Below, piece after piece: positions 42,587-52,771 of a DNA stretch of 64,000 nucleotides. The DNA comes from Mortierella alpina (Eukaryota; Mortierellomycota; Mortierellomycetes; Mortierellales; Mortierellaceae). The stretch spans positions 3,472,001-3,536,000 of the forward strand of contig JANATF010000003.1 of the NCBI GenBank assembly GCA_029449245.1, read 5' to 3'. Made by a program: the position numbers and the translations under genes. Positions within the stretch are counted from its first letter, which is position 1. Every line of letters starts with the position of its first letter. Under the pieces are notes generated by a model. It was not told the origin of the DNA, searched no databases, and worked only from the letters and a program-made list of their open reading frames with translations.

Positions 42587-42692
42587 TTCTTGTCCTCTGG
42601 AGCATAAGGATATCGTCCCCTCTTCTTGTCCTCTGGAGTCAGCATAAGGATATCCTCCCCCCTTAAGCTTCTTGTCCATCGGAGCATCGGAG
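42587..42692. repeat. Short imperfect tandem repeat
   Basis: TTCTTGTCCTCTGGAG begins copies at 42587 and 42623, each followed by CATAAGGATATC and a C-rich end. A third, shorter copy (TTCTTGTCCATCGGAGCAT) starts at 42669. Units are 36 and 46 bases long. Confidence 0.6.
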
Positions 42693-43600
42693 GTTGTTCC
42701 AGTTCTGAAGGGCAGTCCAAGAACGCCCGCACAGTCCGGATTCCAGAGGGTCACATCCATGGTACATTTTTTTAAAATCGCGCCAGTCTGTCTGGCGACT
42801 CTGGATCTCTTCGGAGCAGCAAGTCCACTCTTGTTTTTCATGTTGATAAAAATAGGCCTGCATCCGGCGACTGGATGGAATTGCGGAGGCTGCCTGGCAG
42901 TTACTACATCCTCAGTATAGAGACGCTGTACTTAGCTTTATTGCTGCCGCCTCACATAACTGGTGCTGCTGGGTGTGCCTGCGTGCTGCCTTTTTTTAAT
43001 ATTACTGTTCTACAACGGGCTTTCAACTCTCTCGCAGGATTATGGGTGCTGTATGTAGGGCAAGCCTATGGAAATCCTGTTGCTGCCTCTTTTTTTTTCT
43101 GTTATTTGCTACGATCCCCGAGAGCATGGTTGGAGGGCGATTCAAAATTATGTTGGACTAGGCTGTTAGTTAGGACGTTAGTTGAACAACCACGGCTAGT
43201 GCCGCACCATCCCGCACTGGCCAGTATCCCTCCGTGTCAATAACTCCAGACGCATGAGCGGCCGGACCCGTACTCTGCGTGACCTGTTGCGCACTAGGCC
43301 TCTTTTAGTTGGAGTCGTCGATCAAAAACAAACTTTGCAATCTGCCAAGGCGTTCCATAACGTTAAGTGTGTTCTTCCCATGAAAATTTCCAATGATTCG
43401 CTAGTTTGCTGCTACATTTTGTCACTTCAAGGATAGATCGAACAAATCACGACTGCTCCCAGAGTGGCCCCCAACATTAGTGCGACCTCGGGTGCGTTTG
43501 CTCACAGTGGTAATTCCTTCCGATTCTTCCCAGTCGACAGCAAAGTTCACATCGACCGGTCCAGATCCCTTTTATGCATGCATTCCTCGATGACCTGCAC

Positions 43601-43718
43601 AAATCGTGCAACCATGTATCTTGCATATGGCAATGCTCTTTCTTGTCGCGAACATTCCTGCAGAAATCGTGTAACCATGTATCTTGCGGTCCTCTTGCAT
43701 GTCGCGAACATTCCTGCC
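43601..43718. repeat. Direct repeat of about 60 bases
   Basis: 43601-43663 and 43664-43718 share AAATCGTG(C/T)AACCATGTATC near the start and GTCGCGAACATTCCTGC at the end, with a small length difference in the middle. Confidence 0.6.
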
Positions 43719-43744
43719 CATATGGTGACCAAAATAAAATCATG

Positions 43745-44130
43745 GGGCCAGTCCTCGGTATAGGTCATGAACGTGCCAGTCGTTCGTGGGGTCGAACATG
43801 TCGTCGTAGTCATCGCTGTCGTCGTCGTTGTCAGTCCCGGATCGGATCCTGTCTGGCGCGCCGGCGATCCAGAAGAATTAGCCCTTGATATCCATCACTG
43901 GCAACGTCGACAACTTTGGTCTTGGCGTCGTGAAAGGCTCGTTGTTTTCCTCCACCTTCTTCTTCCTAAGTTCCCACACCTTCTCTTGCTTGTTAACTAT
44001 ACGATTCCCGTCATAGTTCACCACCTCTAAGACCTTCTCCCATGCCTTCCTTTGCGTCTCCATGCACTCAGGACAATCCCACTGGAAATCCTGTTATTGC
44101 TACAACTACCGTCTAAGACTGCCTGCAGCA
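43745..44130 (-). pseudogene. Decayed coding fragment with CPEC motif and acidic end
   Basis: On the minus strand a frame from about 44100 reads QWDCPECMETQRKAW, EVVNYDGNRIVNKQEKVW, a Lys/Glu helix and a Pro/Thr segment. It meets TAA at 43880-43878 and then continues in the same frame with a Gly/Asp-rich stretch (DNDDDSDDYDDMFDPTND) to a second stop near 43745. The composition is protein-like, the stop interrupts it and no start is visible. It might be a piece of a mobile-element or zinc-binding protein; identity unknown. Confidence 0.35.
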
Positions 44131-44795
44131 ACAACGACTAGTGATTGTTCTGCCTAAAGCTGTGCCTGAATCCATTGGACCAAGAAACAACCCCTAGAGT
44201 AGAGGGTGCAAGAAAAGATAGATGTTTGATAGTTTGCATTGGGTTGCATTTATGAAAGTATTCACGCGTACGCGTCCGAACTATAAAATATGGCCATTGT
44301 TCTGGAATGAACGTAAATTATAAACGGGCGTAATGAGAAACCGGCGTCAACCAGAGAACGAACGTCAATCAGAAGTAGACAATGGCCTTGGAAAGGAAGT
44401 GGTCTCTACCTAGAGGTATACTCCCTAAAGCCAGGTAGATTCAGGACGTTACAGCGTCCACTTTTTCTCTTTCCGTTTCCCACGGTGCTTTCTTTCTTAT
44501 TATTTGCAAGATGGATTTCTGAAGCCCTCATGTTTTACCCATGGCATGGTTCTTTAGTATCGCTGTCAAGTCTAGAACGCCAGTCCAAAGTCCTTCATTA
44601 TTATTATATTAAAGGTTCACGTGAAACCGTTACTCAATACGTTCATAATCTTTAAGGAAGGAAAGAAGGGAGAACACTGCGGAACTCCACAATCGATGGT
44701 ATTCCCGTGGAGATACTGAGCGGCACATGATTATAAGGGAGTTTTAAATGCTTACATGATACATCTTAGACGCCATGATCTGGCGTCCAAATCCG

Positions 44796-45086
44796 TCACC
44801 TCTTTATGTCTTCAACTAGGTTTTTTTGAACTCCGGAGAGCACAGACTGGCTTATATTCAGTGCGCAAAGGCGGCTGTTCAGGTGAACAGTAATTCTTAG
44901 ATCGCAAGTCGACTTGTTGGTATCGTGTTGAAAGATCACCAGATCACCAATAACCACGGATATCCATGTTTCATACACCTGACTACGACTTCTGAGCCTC
45001 TCCCATTCTCGCAAACGAGAAAATGTAGAGTTACTAGAGGATCCGGATATGTCTAGGATATTTTTACCGGGAACAGCGCCCAACAC
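44796..45086 (-). other. Unassigned open frame
   Basis: A 96-codon frame (FSRLREWERLRSRSQVYETW, VVIGDLVIFQHDTNKS) has balanced composition, but the first codon is not shown to be a start, no domain is recognised and no promoter is evident. It could be a piece of a decayed element. Listed only because the surrounding 3 kb has nothing better. Confidence 0.2.
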
Positions 45087-45453
45087 ACAAAGGGCGCTCT
45101 TTTTGCAACGAACAGCAAGAGTATGAGGCAGAGAAGATGGCTGCCTATGGTATCGTGAAGAACGCGTTCTTTTTCCTTTTCCATTTATTCAAAAAGGCAT
45201 AGACAACTGAGTTGCGCCATTTAAACTTATGCAGGCATTTGTCTTGTGTTTGTGTTATTGTGTTACGTACCTCCAGTACTTGAGGATTCAAGTAAACTCC
45301 AAAATACCCTCAGAGGTGGCGAAAAACAGCATGCGCATGCTGATTATAGCTATAGCGAATCTAACAGAGGATACCTCAAGAGTCCAACGCCCATGGGATA
45401 TGCTCTCTGAGCCTTGCTGCCTTCGCTCATGCTGACATTTTTTACGGCTAACG

Positions 45454-45461
45454 TATAAATA
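45454..45461 (+). promoter_or_regulatory. TATA box of the secreted cysteine-rich protein gene
   Basis: TATAAATA, 225 bases before the ATG at 45679. The sequence between is A/C-rich leader containing a likely 5'-UTR intron (GTAAGG at 45598 to TTGTAG at 45675). Confidence 0.6.
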
Positions 45462-45678
45462 AGGAGCGTTCATCTTCGAGTATCCTCACCAACACAACAA
45501 TCCTCAAATCGCCTTTACACATACACATCCAGCACTCTTACAAGTGTACCTCGCTCATTACGGACCATCCAAGAAACAAGAAACCAAGAATAGAAGCGTA
45601 AGGGAGGAGGCCTTCTGTCACAGATATCACAAACGCAGCATGTCAATTGATCGATCATGCTTGTTTTGCTTGTAGACC

Positions 45679-46047
45679 ATGTTCAAATTGTCGACCGTTA
45701 CCATCATGTTGGCGCTGCTGTTTTCTGCAGCTGCTGTTGAAGCCAACTCTTGTCCCGAGGGCTACAGAGAGTGCCAAGACAACTGCGGGCGTGTTGCCGA
45801 TACCGGTCCAACCAAAGTTGCCTGCAATGCTGATTGCCTAAGAAGATGCGGTCAAAACTTGTATAATTTCGGATGCTCCAAAGGCTATTGCTGGTCAGGC
45901 TGCTCATCCTTTGGGCTTCTTCCGATTAACAGTGAATGGTGCTGGACGACCAAGGGCAGCTCACAGGACCGCAATTATGTGAGGTGCAGCAGCGACAACG
46001 AGTGCTCCAACGATTGGGCCTGCGGTGGTCCATGCGCCGCTTTCTAG
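45679..46047 (+). CDS. Small secreted cysteine-rich protein
   Basis: 122 residues, single coding exon. Residues 1-22 (MFKLSTVTIMLALLFSAAAV then EANS) are a clear signal peptide; the mature part is about 100 residues with 14 cysteines, enough for seven disulfides. Spacing begins C-x6-C-x3-C, later C-x3-C, C-x4-C-x3-C and ends CGGPC. Trp and Gly are frequent, there is no membrane anchor or GPI signal. The family is not recognised; size and composition are those of extracellular effector-like, antimicrobial or cell-wall-associated small secreted proteins, and no toxin identity is claimed. The ATG follows directly after a probable 5'-UTR intron (45598-45675). AATAAA at 46133-46138. It stands alone inside a gene-poor island, with strong promoter signals. 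Confidence 0.75.
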   Translation: MFKLSTVTIMLALLFSAAAVEANSCPEGYRECQDNCGRVADTGPTKVACNADCLRRCGQNLYNFGCSKGYCWSGCSSFGLLPINSEWCWTTKGSSQDRNYVRCSSDNECSNDWACGGPCAAF

Positions 46048-46581
46048 ATCCTCTGTTTGATCCCTTCCAGCCCATCAAGGTGACTGAGTCCTACCTCATT
46101 ACGCTCCATGATGACACTCGAGATAGTTGACAAATAAACGTTACCAAGTGCTGAACTAGGTCGTGAAAATATGAAGGTTTTAGAGCCTACCACCAGACCA
46201 TCACGATGAGTATGACATTTCGACCCCAACACCCTGTCGTCCAGTATCAGCTTCACTTCGTCTTTTAAAGCGCAGTGTCTGGTTTATTATGTTTACGATG
46301 GTATTCTCTGTTGGTCCTATTCAAATAGACCATAGAAAAGCATCTGTAGTAGTAAACTCTATATTGTAAAATTTCCTCCTTCAAAAATCCTCATGCTTCG
46401 CGTCAACTCACCGGGAGACCACTGCCCTTGAGGGTTCGGCAGCCGTCGCAAGACGGCGCTTTAGATTCCCGCGTCAACCAATGACAGCGGCACCAGGGAG
46501 CACCTTTACTTGTTCTGATCGCAAGCTGTGGCTACTTTCTCGCCTTGCTGATATGTGCCTCTATTACATGACTTGAAATAG
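46048..46581. other. Spacer after the secreted-protein gene
   Basis: 3' flank with AATAAA at 46133-46138. A frame from ATG 46481 (MTAAPGSTFTCSD) is short and lacks a good donor site, so the first exon of the next fragment is not established. Confidence 0.3.
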
Positions 46582-47112
46582 AGGCGCCATTGTCGTCACC
46601 GGTCAAGCGCAGAAAACCTGTACGATCAGCAAAGAATAACGCTTGCGAAGTAAGCTATCGTTCACAACTACTAAGCTATATGCATTTGATCATAGTTCAC
46701 GAAAAAGAACCGTCGATCGTTGGAAGGACGCTATCATGGTCTCGGTGAAAAGTGGATACTCACATCTGGGACGATCGTGGAAGATGTGCTATATACCGCA
46801 GGTTCAAATGAGGACTGCACATCATTCAGGTACTTTTATCGTTGTCTAGTTGGATGCGGTCCTATAAGCAAGCACATGCTAATGCTTTTCATGCATTTTA
46901 GCCCCATTCACAGTTTCATGCCGGACCTGGATAATGCTAAGACAAAAGCACTGTTTTCTGAGGCGGACTGGAAAGAGATAATCTCTGATCTCCCACCTTA
47001 TGAACACTATGGCAAGGGAGCTGGCGAGTATATGGATAAGTGCATAGAAATTGCCAGCAGAGAGGCTCTGAGAAAGATCCTAGAGGAGCGAGCCTTGTCG
47101 TTATCATCGTGA
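46582..47112 (+). CDS. Fragmentary three-exon gene of an expanded fungal family
   Basis: Three pieces splice into one frame: 46582-46649, 46696-46829 and 46902-47112. The result reads EAPLSSPVKRRKPVRSAKNN (a possible nuclear localisation signal), GEKWILTSGTIVEDVLYTAGS, then SPIHSFMPDLDNAKTKALFSEADWKEI, and ends at TGA 47110-47112. Both inner introns have GT..AG ends. The combination WxLxSGxxVEDVLY plus HSF..D resembles a large repeated family that I recall from Mortierella and Rhizophagus genomes; this is memory, not a search result. Usual members continue far beyond this point, and no start codon is found, so it is either truncated at both ends or a pseudogene. 47126-47310 may hold further remnants. 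Confidence 0.4.
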
Positions 47113-48803
47113 AATTAATCGAGCATTGTCAAATAATACACTCAAAGGGCCTGTCATACAGCGAGTGCAGATCTGCTGGGATACCAAAGGAGTGAACGTC
47201 ACATGGTTTTTCAGGTCTCCGGAGCGTCGCCTTTTCCCCACTGTACAAGAGTTTGGCATTAGTTTGATGGCTGTACAAGACCTCCTCATCTTCCGAGTAA
47301 GTGATGGATGAATATTGACTATGAATAGAAAATAACGCAACTGACGGACACATGCTCTGGTGTAATCTCCTAGGCCACAACTCTTCGTCTATGCATTAAA
47401 TACCAAGAGAATCGCGAAGGCCACGGCCAAGGAGAAGCTCCAGGAGCTACTCCCCCCTTCCGTATCGCCCAAGGATATGACGAGGAAGTTTAGCCTGCTT
47501 AGCGCTTCCCCTTGATTGCGTTCGTTGGCTGTTTCCGTTGTGCAGCATCTTCTGAACTCAGGAAGTAGTTCTTTCCTTATCAAAGTCCTGCCTGTTGGCA
47601 TCGTATCGTAGATAATGGAAATGGGGCGGGTCGGTGCAAATATGCCATACTTTACAGCGAACGTAGGATACACTCCATAAAATAGATTCATTGGTATAAT
47701 CAACAAATTCGGTAAGTGAATGTGTTATGTTACCCCCAACTCCACGCTATCCCGGTGTGAATGTCGGAAACCACCATTCTCGCCCCAGTAAGATTTTCGT
47801 TCTAGGAAAATCGCACGCCCTCCTCCTCCCCCGACGATATTCTTAAAACATTGTCTCTTTCCTCCTTCAGTATGACATATATCCTCTACCGTCTGTTATT
47901 GCATATTTCCTCTCAAATATCTGCTCTTGTCATCTTTGCACTCTCTGAAAAGGTGGTATACATGTATTCTCAATTTAGGACTGTCAAGCGAAGGAGGACG
48001 AGAGGGTAGGTCCAGTTGTGATGGATTTTGGCGTTCCATCGTTACCTGCAAAGTTAATTACATGGGGTGTGAAAGTCCCCTATTCCTTGGGTTGGAGGGG
48101 AGGTGGGACCTGTGGTTACCGATATCCTTCGGGGGGGGGAGATGGGATGAGTAAGTGGAATTCTCGCCGGGGGGCTTCCCATACATGCACGCCGATGCTC
48201 TTTCTGACGCAGCTGGACTCTTCAAAGTCGCATACGCTCTGGTATCTCAAGGGTCGGAAAACAATTTCTTGTAACAGGACTTCTCTCTGATGCGGAGGCA
48301 GCACACATATACCTTGAGTTGATTAGAGTAGCAAGCTACGGATTTACAGAGAGCAGGGAGTTGTCATAAGGTCGTGAGTTATTGCAGTGTAGGCTATGCG
48401 AGGAAGAGGACAAGAAGCAATGAACTTAGGAAAGCTCAGAGACATTGCAGCGGGCAAAAGCAAAGGCTTTTATATTCAGCGAGATAGAAGAGAACTACTG
48501 TAAGTGCCGAGGATGCCTTGACAGAGAAAGCAGACTCTCCAGAGATTGATGGTCTTCAGGTAATCGTCAATCATGGTGCATGACTGATGGATATAGAAGA
48601 CCGTTGGTGATGGTCTGGTTGGGAGGCGCAACGAGGAATGAGAGGCGAAGTGGTGTCAAGGACGCGCAAAATGCATTCACTTCCTTTACGCTACTCTTCC
48701 CTTTTATGCTAACCCAGAGAGACGAACTCGCTTCTGGAGCATCATAATATATATTATTGCTGTCTGAAGGGTTGGGGAGCCACATTAAAACTTCTCATCT
48801 CGC
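47113..48803. other. Gene-poor island, right part
   Basis: No supported gene. A minus frame (47389-47706) ends in a hydrophobic run like a GPI signal but has no ATG at a sensible place and no N-terminal part. A G-rich run occurs at 48130-48140. The right end is the 3' flank of the aldo/keto reductase gene. Confidence 0.4.
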
Positions 48804-50119
48804 CTATGAAGACCGGAAGTTATAATCCTGCGCTGGTCGGTTCATAAGAATGCCCTCAATTGCCTCCATGATTTCGTCCGTCAAAAGTGGCACGACCTGC
48901 AGAGACTTGACATTCTCCTCGACCTGACTGGGCCGACTCGCTCCCGTAATCACACTCGACAGGTTCGGGTTCTTGAGACACCACGCCAACGCCAACTGAG
49001 CTGTCGTGCAACCGATGCGCTCGGCAATGTCGCTCAGTTTCCGGACTTTGGAGATCTTGAGTTGACCGTCCTCAGAATCCAAAGAATCCCGAAGTCGCTT
49101 CATGACGGCGTTGTCTTCAATGGCGAGGCGCGAATCTGGAGGTACACCGTCGTTGTATTTGCCAGTGAGGAGACCCGAGGCAAGAGGTGACCAGGTGGTA
49201 GTGCCCATGCCAAATATTTTGTAGAGGGGGAGATATTCCTTCTCAATACGGTCACGATGGAACATGTTGTATTGAGGTTGCTCCATCTGTATGAAAACAT
49301 TAAAAATAACTGATGAGTCCACTCGACGTTTTGTTCTGCTCCCAAGCATCCTCTCCCACCTGAACAGATTTTGAAGAAGCACCCACTTACCAGTGGCGCA
49401 ATGAGACCAAACCGTTGAGCGACTGCATGTGCTTCTGTAATCTGCGCTGCTGACCACTCGCTCGTGCCCCAATAGAACACTTTGCCTTTCTCGATCAAGT
49501 AATTGAACGCCCGAACAATCTCCTCCATGGGTGTGTCCGGATCCGGTCTGTGGGCATAGAGCAAATCAACATAGTCGAGCTGAAGCCGCTTTAGCGAGGC
49601 GTCTGTGCCTTCAATGATGTGTTTCCGAGAGAGTCCTCGATCATTGGGTCCTTTGCCTCCCCAGAAGAGTTTTGTAGAGATGACGAGATCAGATCGCTTC
49701 CAGCCAAATTTGCGGATGGCTATGCCCATGTCGATCTCGCACTGGCCTCCCGAATAAACCTAATGCCAGTGCCACAGGCGCAGTCGATAATTCATTTTTT
49801 TTAAAAACGTGATCAAACTTCGACCAAACACATCGGCGACTATTGCAAACACAAGGAGCTACCTCAGCGGTGTCAAAGAAGTTGATTCCACTGTCAAAGG
49901 CCGTCTTCATGCATTGCTGAGCAACTTCAGGTCCGACTTGACCGCCTGCAACGATGAGGTGAGGGGTAATGGTGCAGGGGTGTTAGCAAAGCAACTCGGT
50001 AATAAAGTGACCCGCGCTGAAAAACAAACTAGTAGTTTTGACGTGCCATAAGTGACCCAGCCTCCAAGCGAGAGACAAGATACCATGAGGCCACTCCTGC
50101 CAAGGTAGCGGTACTCCAT
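48804..50119 (-). CDS. Aldo/keto reductase, potassium-channel beta-subunit type
   Basis: NADPH-dependent oxidoreductase of the AKR6-like group. Four exons (50119-50047, 49945-49863, 49759-49391, 49286-48804) give 335 residues. The N-terminus [29 protein letters not shown] is typical of this group. The catalytic four are visible: Asp in [13 protein letters not shown], Tyr in the same motif, Lys in [10 protein letters not shown] and His in [48 protein letters not shown] and [17 protein letters not shown] (cofactor clamp) follow. The natural substrate is unknown. Exon 1 joins in frame only with a GC donor (TATG|GCACGT), giving YGGQVG as in relatives; a nearby GT donor breaks the frame. Confidence 0.88.
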
Positions 50120-50369
50120 TGCAATGTGTAAACTGATTATGAGTAATAAATGAGTTGTAGAAGGAGAGAGCAATGGGTGGTAATGGGGTGAAGTGGAATA
50201 GCACAAAGTGGCCGGAAAATATTTCTTCTCGCCAGAAGCCACTTTTTTTGAGACAAGGCCAATGTCTGCTGTACCATCCGCAGCGGGTAAATGCGCGTTC
50301 AACGCGCATGCTTACTGAAAATAATGTTGTTTTCATTTTTTACACTGCGTAGATCGACTACCAACTAGT

Positions 50370-52314
50370 TTATCCAAGGCGAATGATGCCGGCGGCAACC
50401 AACTTGCGAATGTTGGCAGCAACCATGGGGTTCTTCATGTGATCCTGAGCAGCCTGGGGATCCTCTTGCATCTGCTGCAAGATGCTGCGCATTGCTGGGT
50501 CGGACATGATCCTCTGCACCTCGGGATCCTGCTGTGCCCTTGCCAGAGTCTCGGCCTCAGTTTCGCCCTCCCGACGCTGAGGTCCTCTGTTCATCTCCAT
50601 GTAAACCTTGTTAATTTGAGCGTCAATCTCAGCCGTGTTCTTCTTGTCAACGTCAGCATCCTTAGCCTGCTGGCAGGTCTCGAGACACTCCTGGTACTCC
50701 TTCTTCAAGAACTGGATAGCGGCCTTGCGAATATAACCCTTCACAAACTTGGGATCCAGCGAGATACAGGTCTCGCAGTCCTTCAATGCCTCGTTAATCG
50801 CCATCAACTTGGTGTAGCAGGCAGCACGGTTTGAGTAGGCGCGGGGGTCGGTATCATCGCGCTTGATGGACTCTGTGTACTCCTTGACAGCTCCAACGAA
50901 ATCACTCTGCTTGAACAAGGCGTTACCACGATCACGGGCCTCGGCCGAAAGAGCAGGGTCCCTGTAGGCTTCCTTGTCGGCCTTTGCTTTTGCCTTCTCT
51001 GCCTCCTTGAGCTTGGCGAGAATGTCGGGGGTTCTGTGCTCTGCGAGCGACTTTCCGTAGTATTTGATTGCCTCGGGCAATTTGTTTTGCTTCACGTAAG
51101 AGGTTCCAATGCGGCCAAGGGCCTTGGCAATCAACTTGTAGTCTGCACGGTGCTCGCGTCCGACCTCAATGGCCTCCTCGCAAGCCTTGATGCAGTCGTC
51201 GTAATTGCCCATCTCAAAGTAAACGGCAGCCTTGTTGGTCAAGATGGACACGTTGGTCGAGTCCAGCTCCCAGGCCTTGGAGTAGTGCTCCAGAGCTTCC
51301 TCGAACTTTCGTGCCTTGTAGCTGGCATTACCGAGGTCCTTGATTTTCAATGCCTCCTTCTTGTTCAGCTCCTCCTCGCTAGGCATCTCCTCGTCCTGAG
51401 GCTCCTCGACCTCCTCCTTCTTGGGCTCCTCCTTCTTGGGTGCTGCGGTTGGGGGCGATTGGGAGGAGACGGGTGGGCTGACGGGGTCCTGATCCATGGG
51501 GTCAGATCCGTCCTCGGGTCCACGAGCATCCAGACCCATCAAGCCCATGAGGAGTGACATGATACGGGGATCCTGCATGTGCTGATTCAAGGCGTTAGGA
51601 TTGGCCTGGATGGCTCTAACTTTCTCCATGAGATCGGGCTGAGAGAGCATAGGAGCCAGCTTGGGGTTGGCGGCCATCTTGGTGAACACATCGGGACCGA
51701 AGAACTGACCAATGCCCATGGAGGCCTCTATCGATCCAACCAACAAGAAAGGATAGGATTGGCGTTAGGGAAAAAGAGCGTATCGCAGCAGTTTCCAAAG
51801 CGATGAACGAAACCACCATGGATCAGCGAGCAAAGAGTAACATACCCTTCTCCATGGCCTGCTGGGTCTCTTGAAGACCCTTCTGGAGCAACACGTTGGT
51901 GGGCTCAATCTTCAATCCTGCCTCATACACATCGTTGGCTTCAGGGTAGCGTCCGAGTCCGAAGAGGGCAGCAGCCTTGCGGCCGTAGCCCTTGGACCAA
52001 TCTGCCTTCAGTTCGACGGTCTTCTCGCCGTCCTCGAGCGCCTTCTCGTAGTTCTTTTGCGAGGCATAGCAGGCGGAGCGGTTAGAGTAGAGGACGTGGT
52101 TGGTGGCGTCGAGCTCGATGGCCTTAGAGAAGAAGTCGATGGCCGTGGGGTAGTCCTTGGCGAGGAAGGCTTTGTTTCCCTGTGCTTTAAATTCGTCAGC
52201 CTATAGGGGTATTCGTTGCGAACAAATGGCATTCAGTCAGTATGGCCTTGGCTACGGCATTGTGTGCCTGGAAGTGCTTGAAAGTTTGGCCTCAAGTGTG
52301 ACACCTACGCTCAT
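50370..52314 (-). CDS. STI1: STI1/HOP, Hsp70-Hsp90 organising co-chaperone
   Basis: Cytosolic adaptor that passes clients from Hsp70 to Hsp90. Three exons (52314-52309, 52200-51846, 51727-50370) give 572 residues, near yeast Sti1 (589). The first exon is only ATGAGC (Met-Ser), fitting the family start MSADE. TPR1 covers about 1-118, a first STI1/DP domain about 130-185 (ANPKLAPMLSQPDLMEKVRAIQANPNALNQHMQDPRIM), an acidic Pro/Glu/Lys linker, TPR2A from about 250 (KDLGNASYKARKFEEALEHYSKAWEL), TPR2B from about 385 (ARDRGNALFKQSDFVGAVKEYTESIK) and the last DP domain at the end. Clamp residues appear conserved. It is divergent from the p24 gene; a heat-shock-like element lies about 250 bp upstream. 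Confidence 0.95.
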
Positions 52315-52335
52315 TGTGTGTGTGTGTGTGTGTGT
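52315..52335. repeat. (TG)n directly before the STI1 start codon
   Basis: About ten TG units abut the STI1 ATG, so STI1 mRNA would carry a (CA)n leader ending in AATG. At 52361-52391 GGAGGTGGA repeats follow. Confidence 0.7.
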
Positions 52336-52560
52336 AGGGTGGGTGGTGCGGGAGGATGCAGGAGGTGGAGGAGGTGGAGGAGGTGGAGGAGTTGAGGGAT
52401 GCAAAGAAGGTGAGAGGAGGAAAGGAGAGTGCTGCTGGGTGTGAAGACAAGTGTGAAAAAACAATCGTTAGGGTTGTTCTACGGTGTTCGGTGCAGGCTG
52501 GACAGGCGCGCTTCGTGTGAAGCAGTGGCACTGCAAGCCACCCTGCCAGCCCACGGCGAA

Positions 52561-52570
52561 AGAAACTTCT
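52561..52570. promoter_or_regulatory. Heat-shock-element-like site in the STI1/p24 promoter
   Basis: AGAAACTTCT contains the palindromic nGAAnnTTCn unit of heat-shock elements, 248 bp upstream of the STI1 ATG. Only two perfect pentamers are visible, so strength is uncertain; heat induction of STI1 is known in yeast. Confidence 0.35.
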
Positions 52571-52704
52571 GGCACAGGCTGCCCTTACTTCCTCGCGCCT
52601 GTGCCCTGGAAATACAAGCACGTCCATGGACGTGTCGAGCCAATCAAATCGCTGTGTGTGTCGTGAGTAGGAACAATGCATACATCCTCATCATCCTCTT
52701 CAAT

Positions 52705-52722
52705 CACACACACACACACACA
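52705..52722. repeat. (CA)n in the leader of the p24 gene
   Basis: CACACACA run 50 bases before the p24 ATG at 52772, in the same sense orientation relative to its gene as the repeat next to STI1. Confidence 0.7.
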
Positions 52723-52771
52723 TCTTGTGCATCAAGGACCTCGTCTTGGCTTCTCATCCCATCTCATCCAC

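Larger units (their letters stand above)
42232..45450. other. Gene-poor, A+T-richer island, left part
   Basis: 3.2 kb without an intact gene. It holds two short tandem arrays (42587-42692, 43601-43718), one decayed coding fragment (43745-44130) and a 96-codon minus frame of unknown nature (44796-45086). Base composition is visibly more A+T-rich from 44200 on than in the flanking genes. Confidence 0.45.

Noticed and set aside
47389-47706. Minus-strand frame ending in a GPI-like hydrophobic run
   Set aside because: The first codon is TTG, no signal peptide or upstream exon was found, and it may be chance.
51036-51557. Leu/Val-rich plus-strand frame
   Set aside because: Exact complement of the STI1 coding region.
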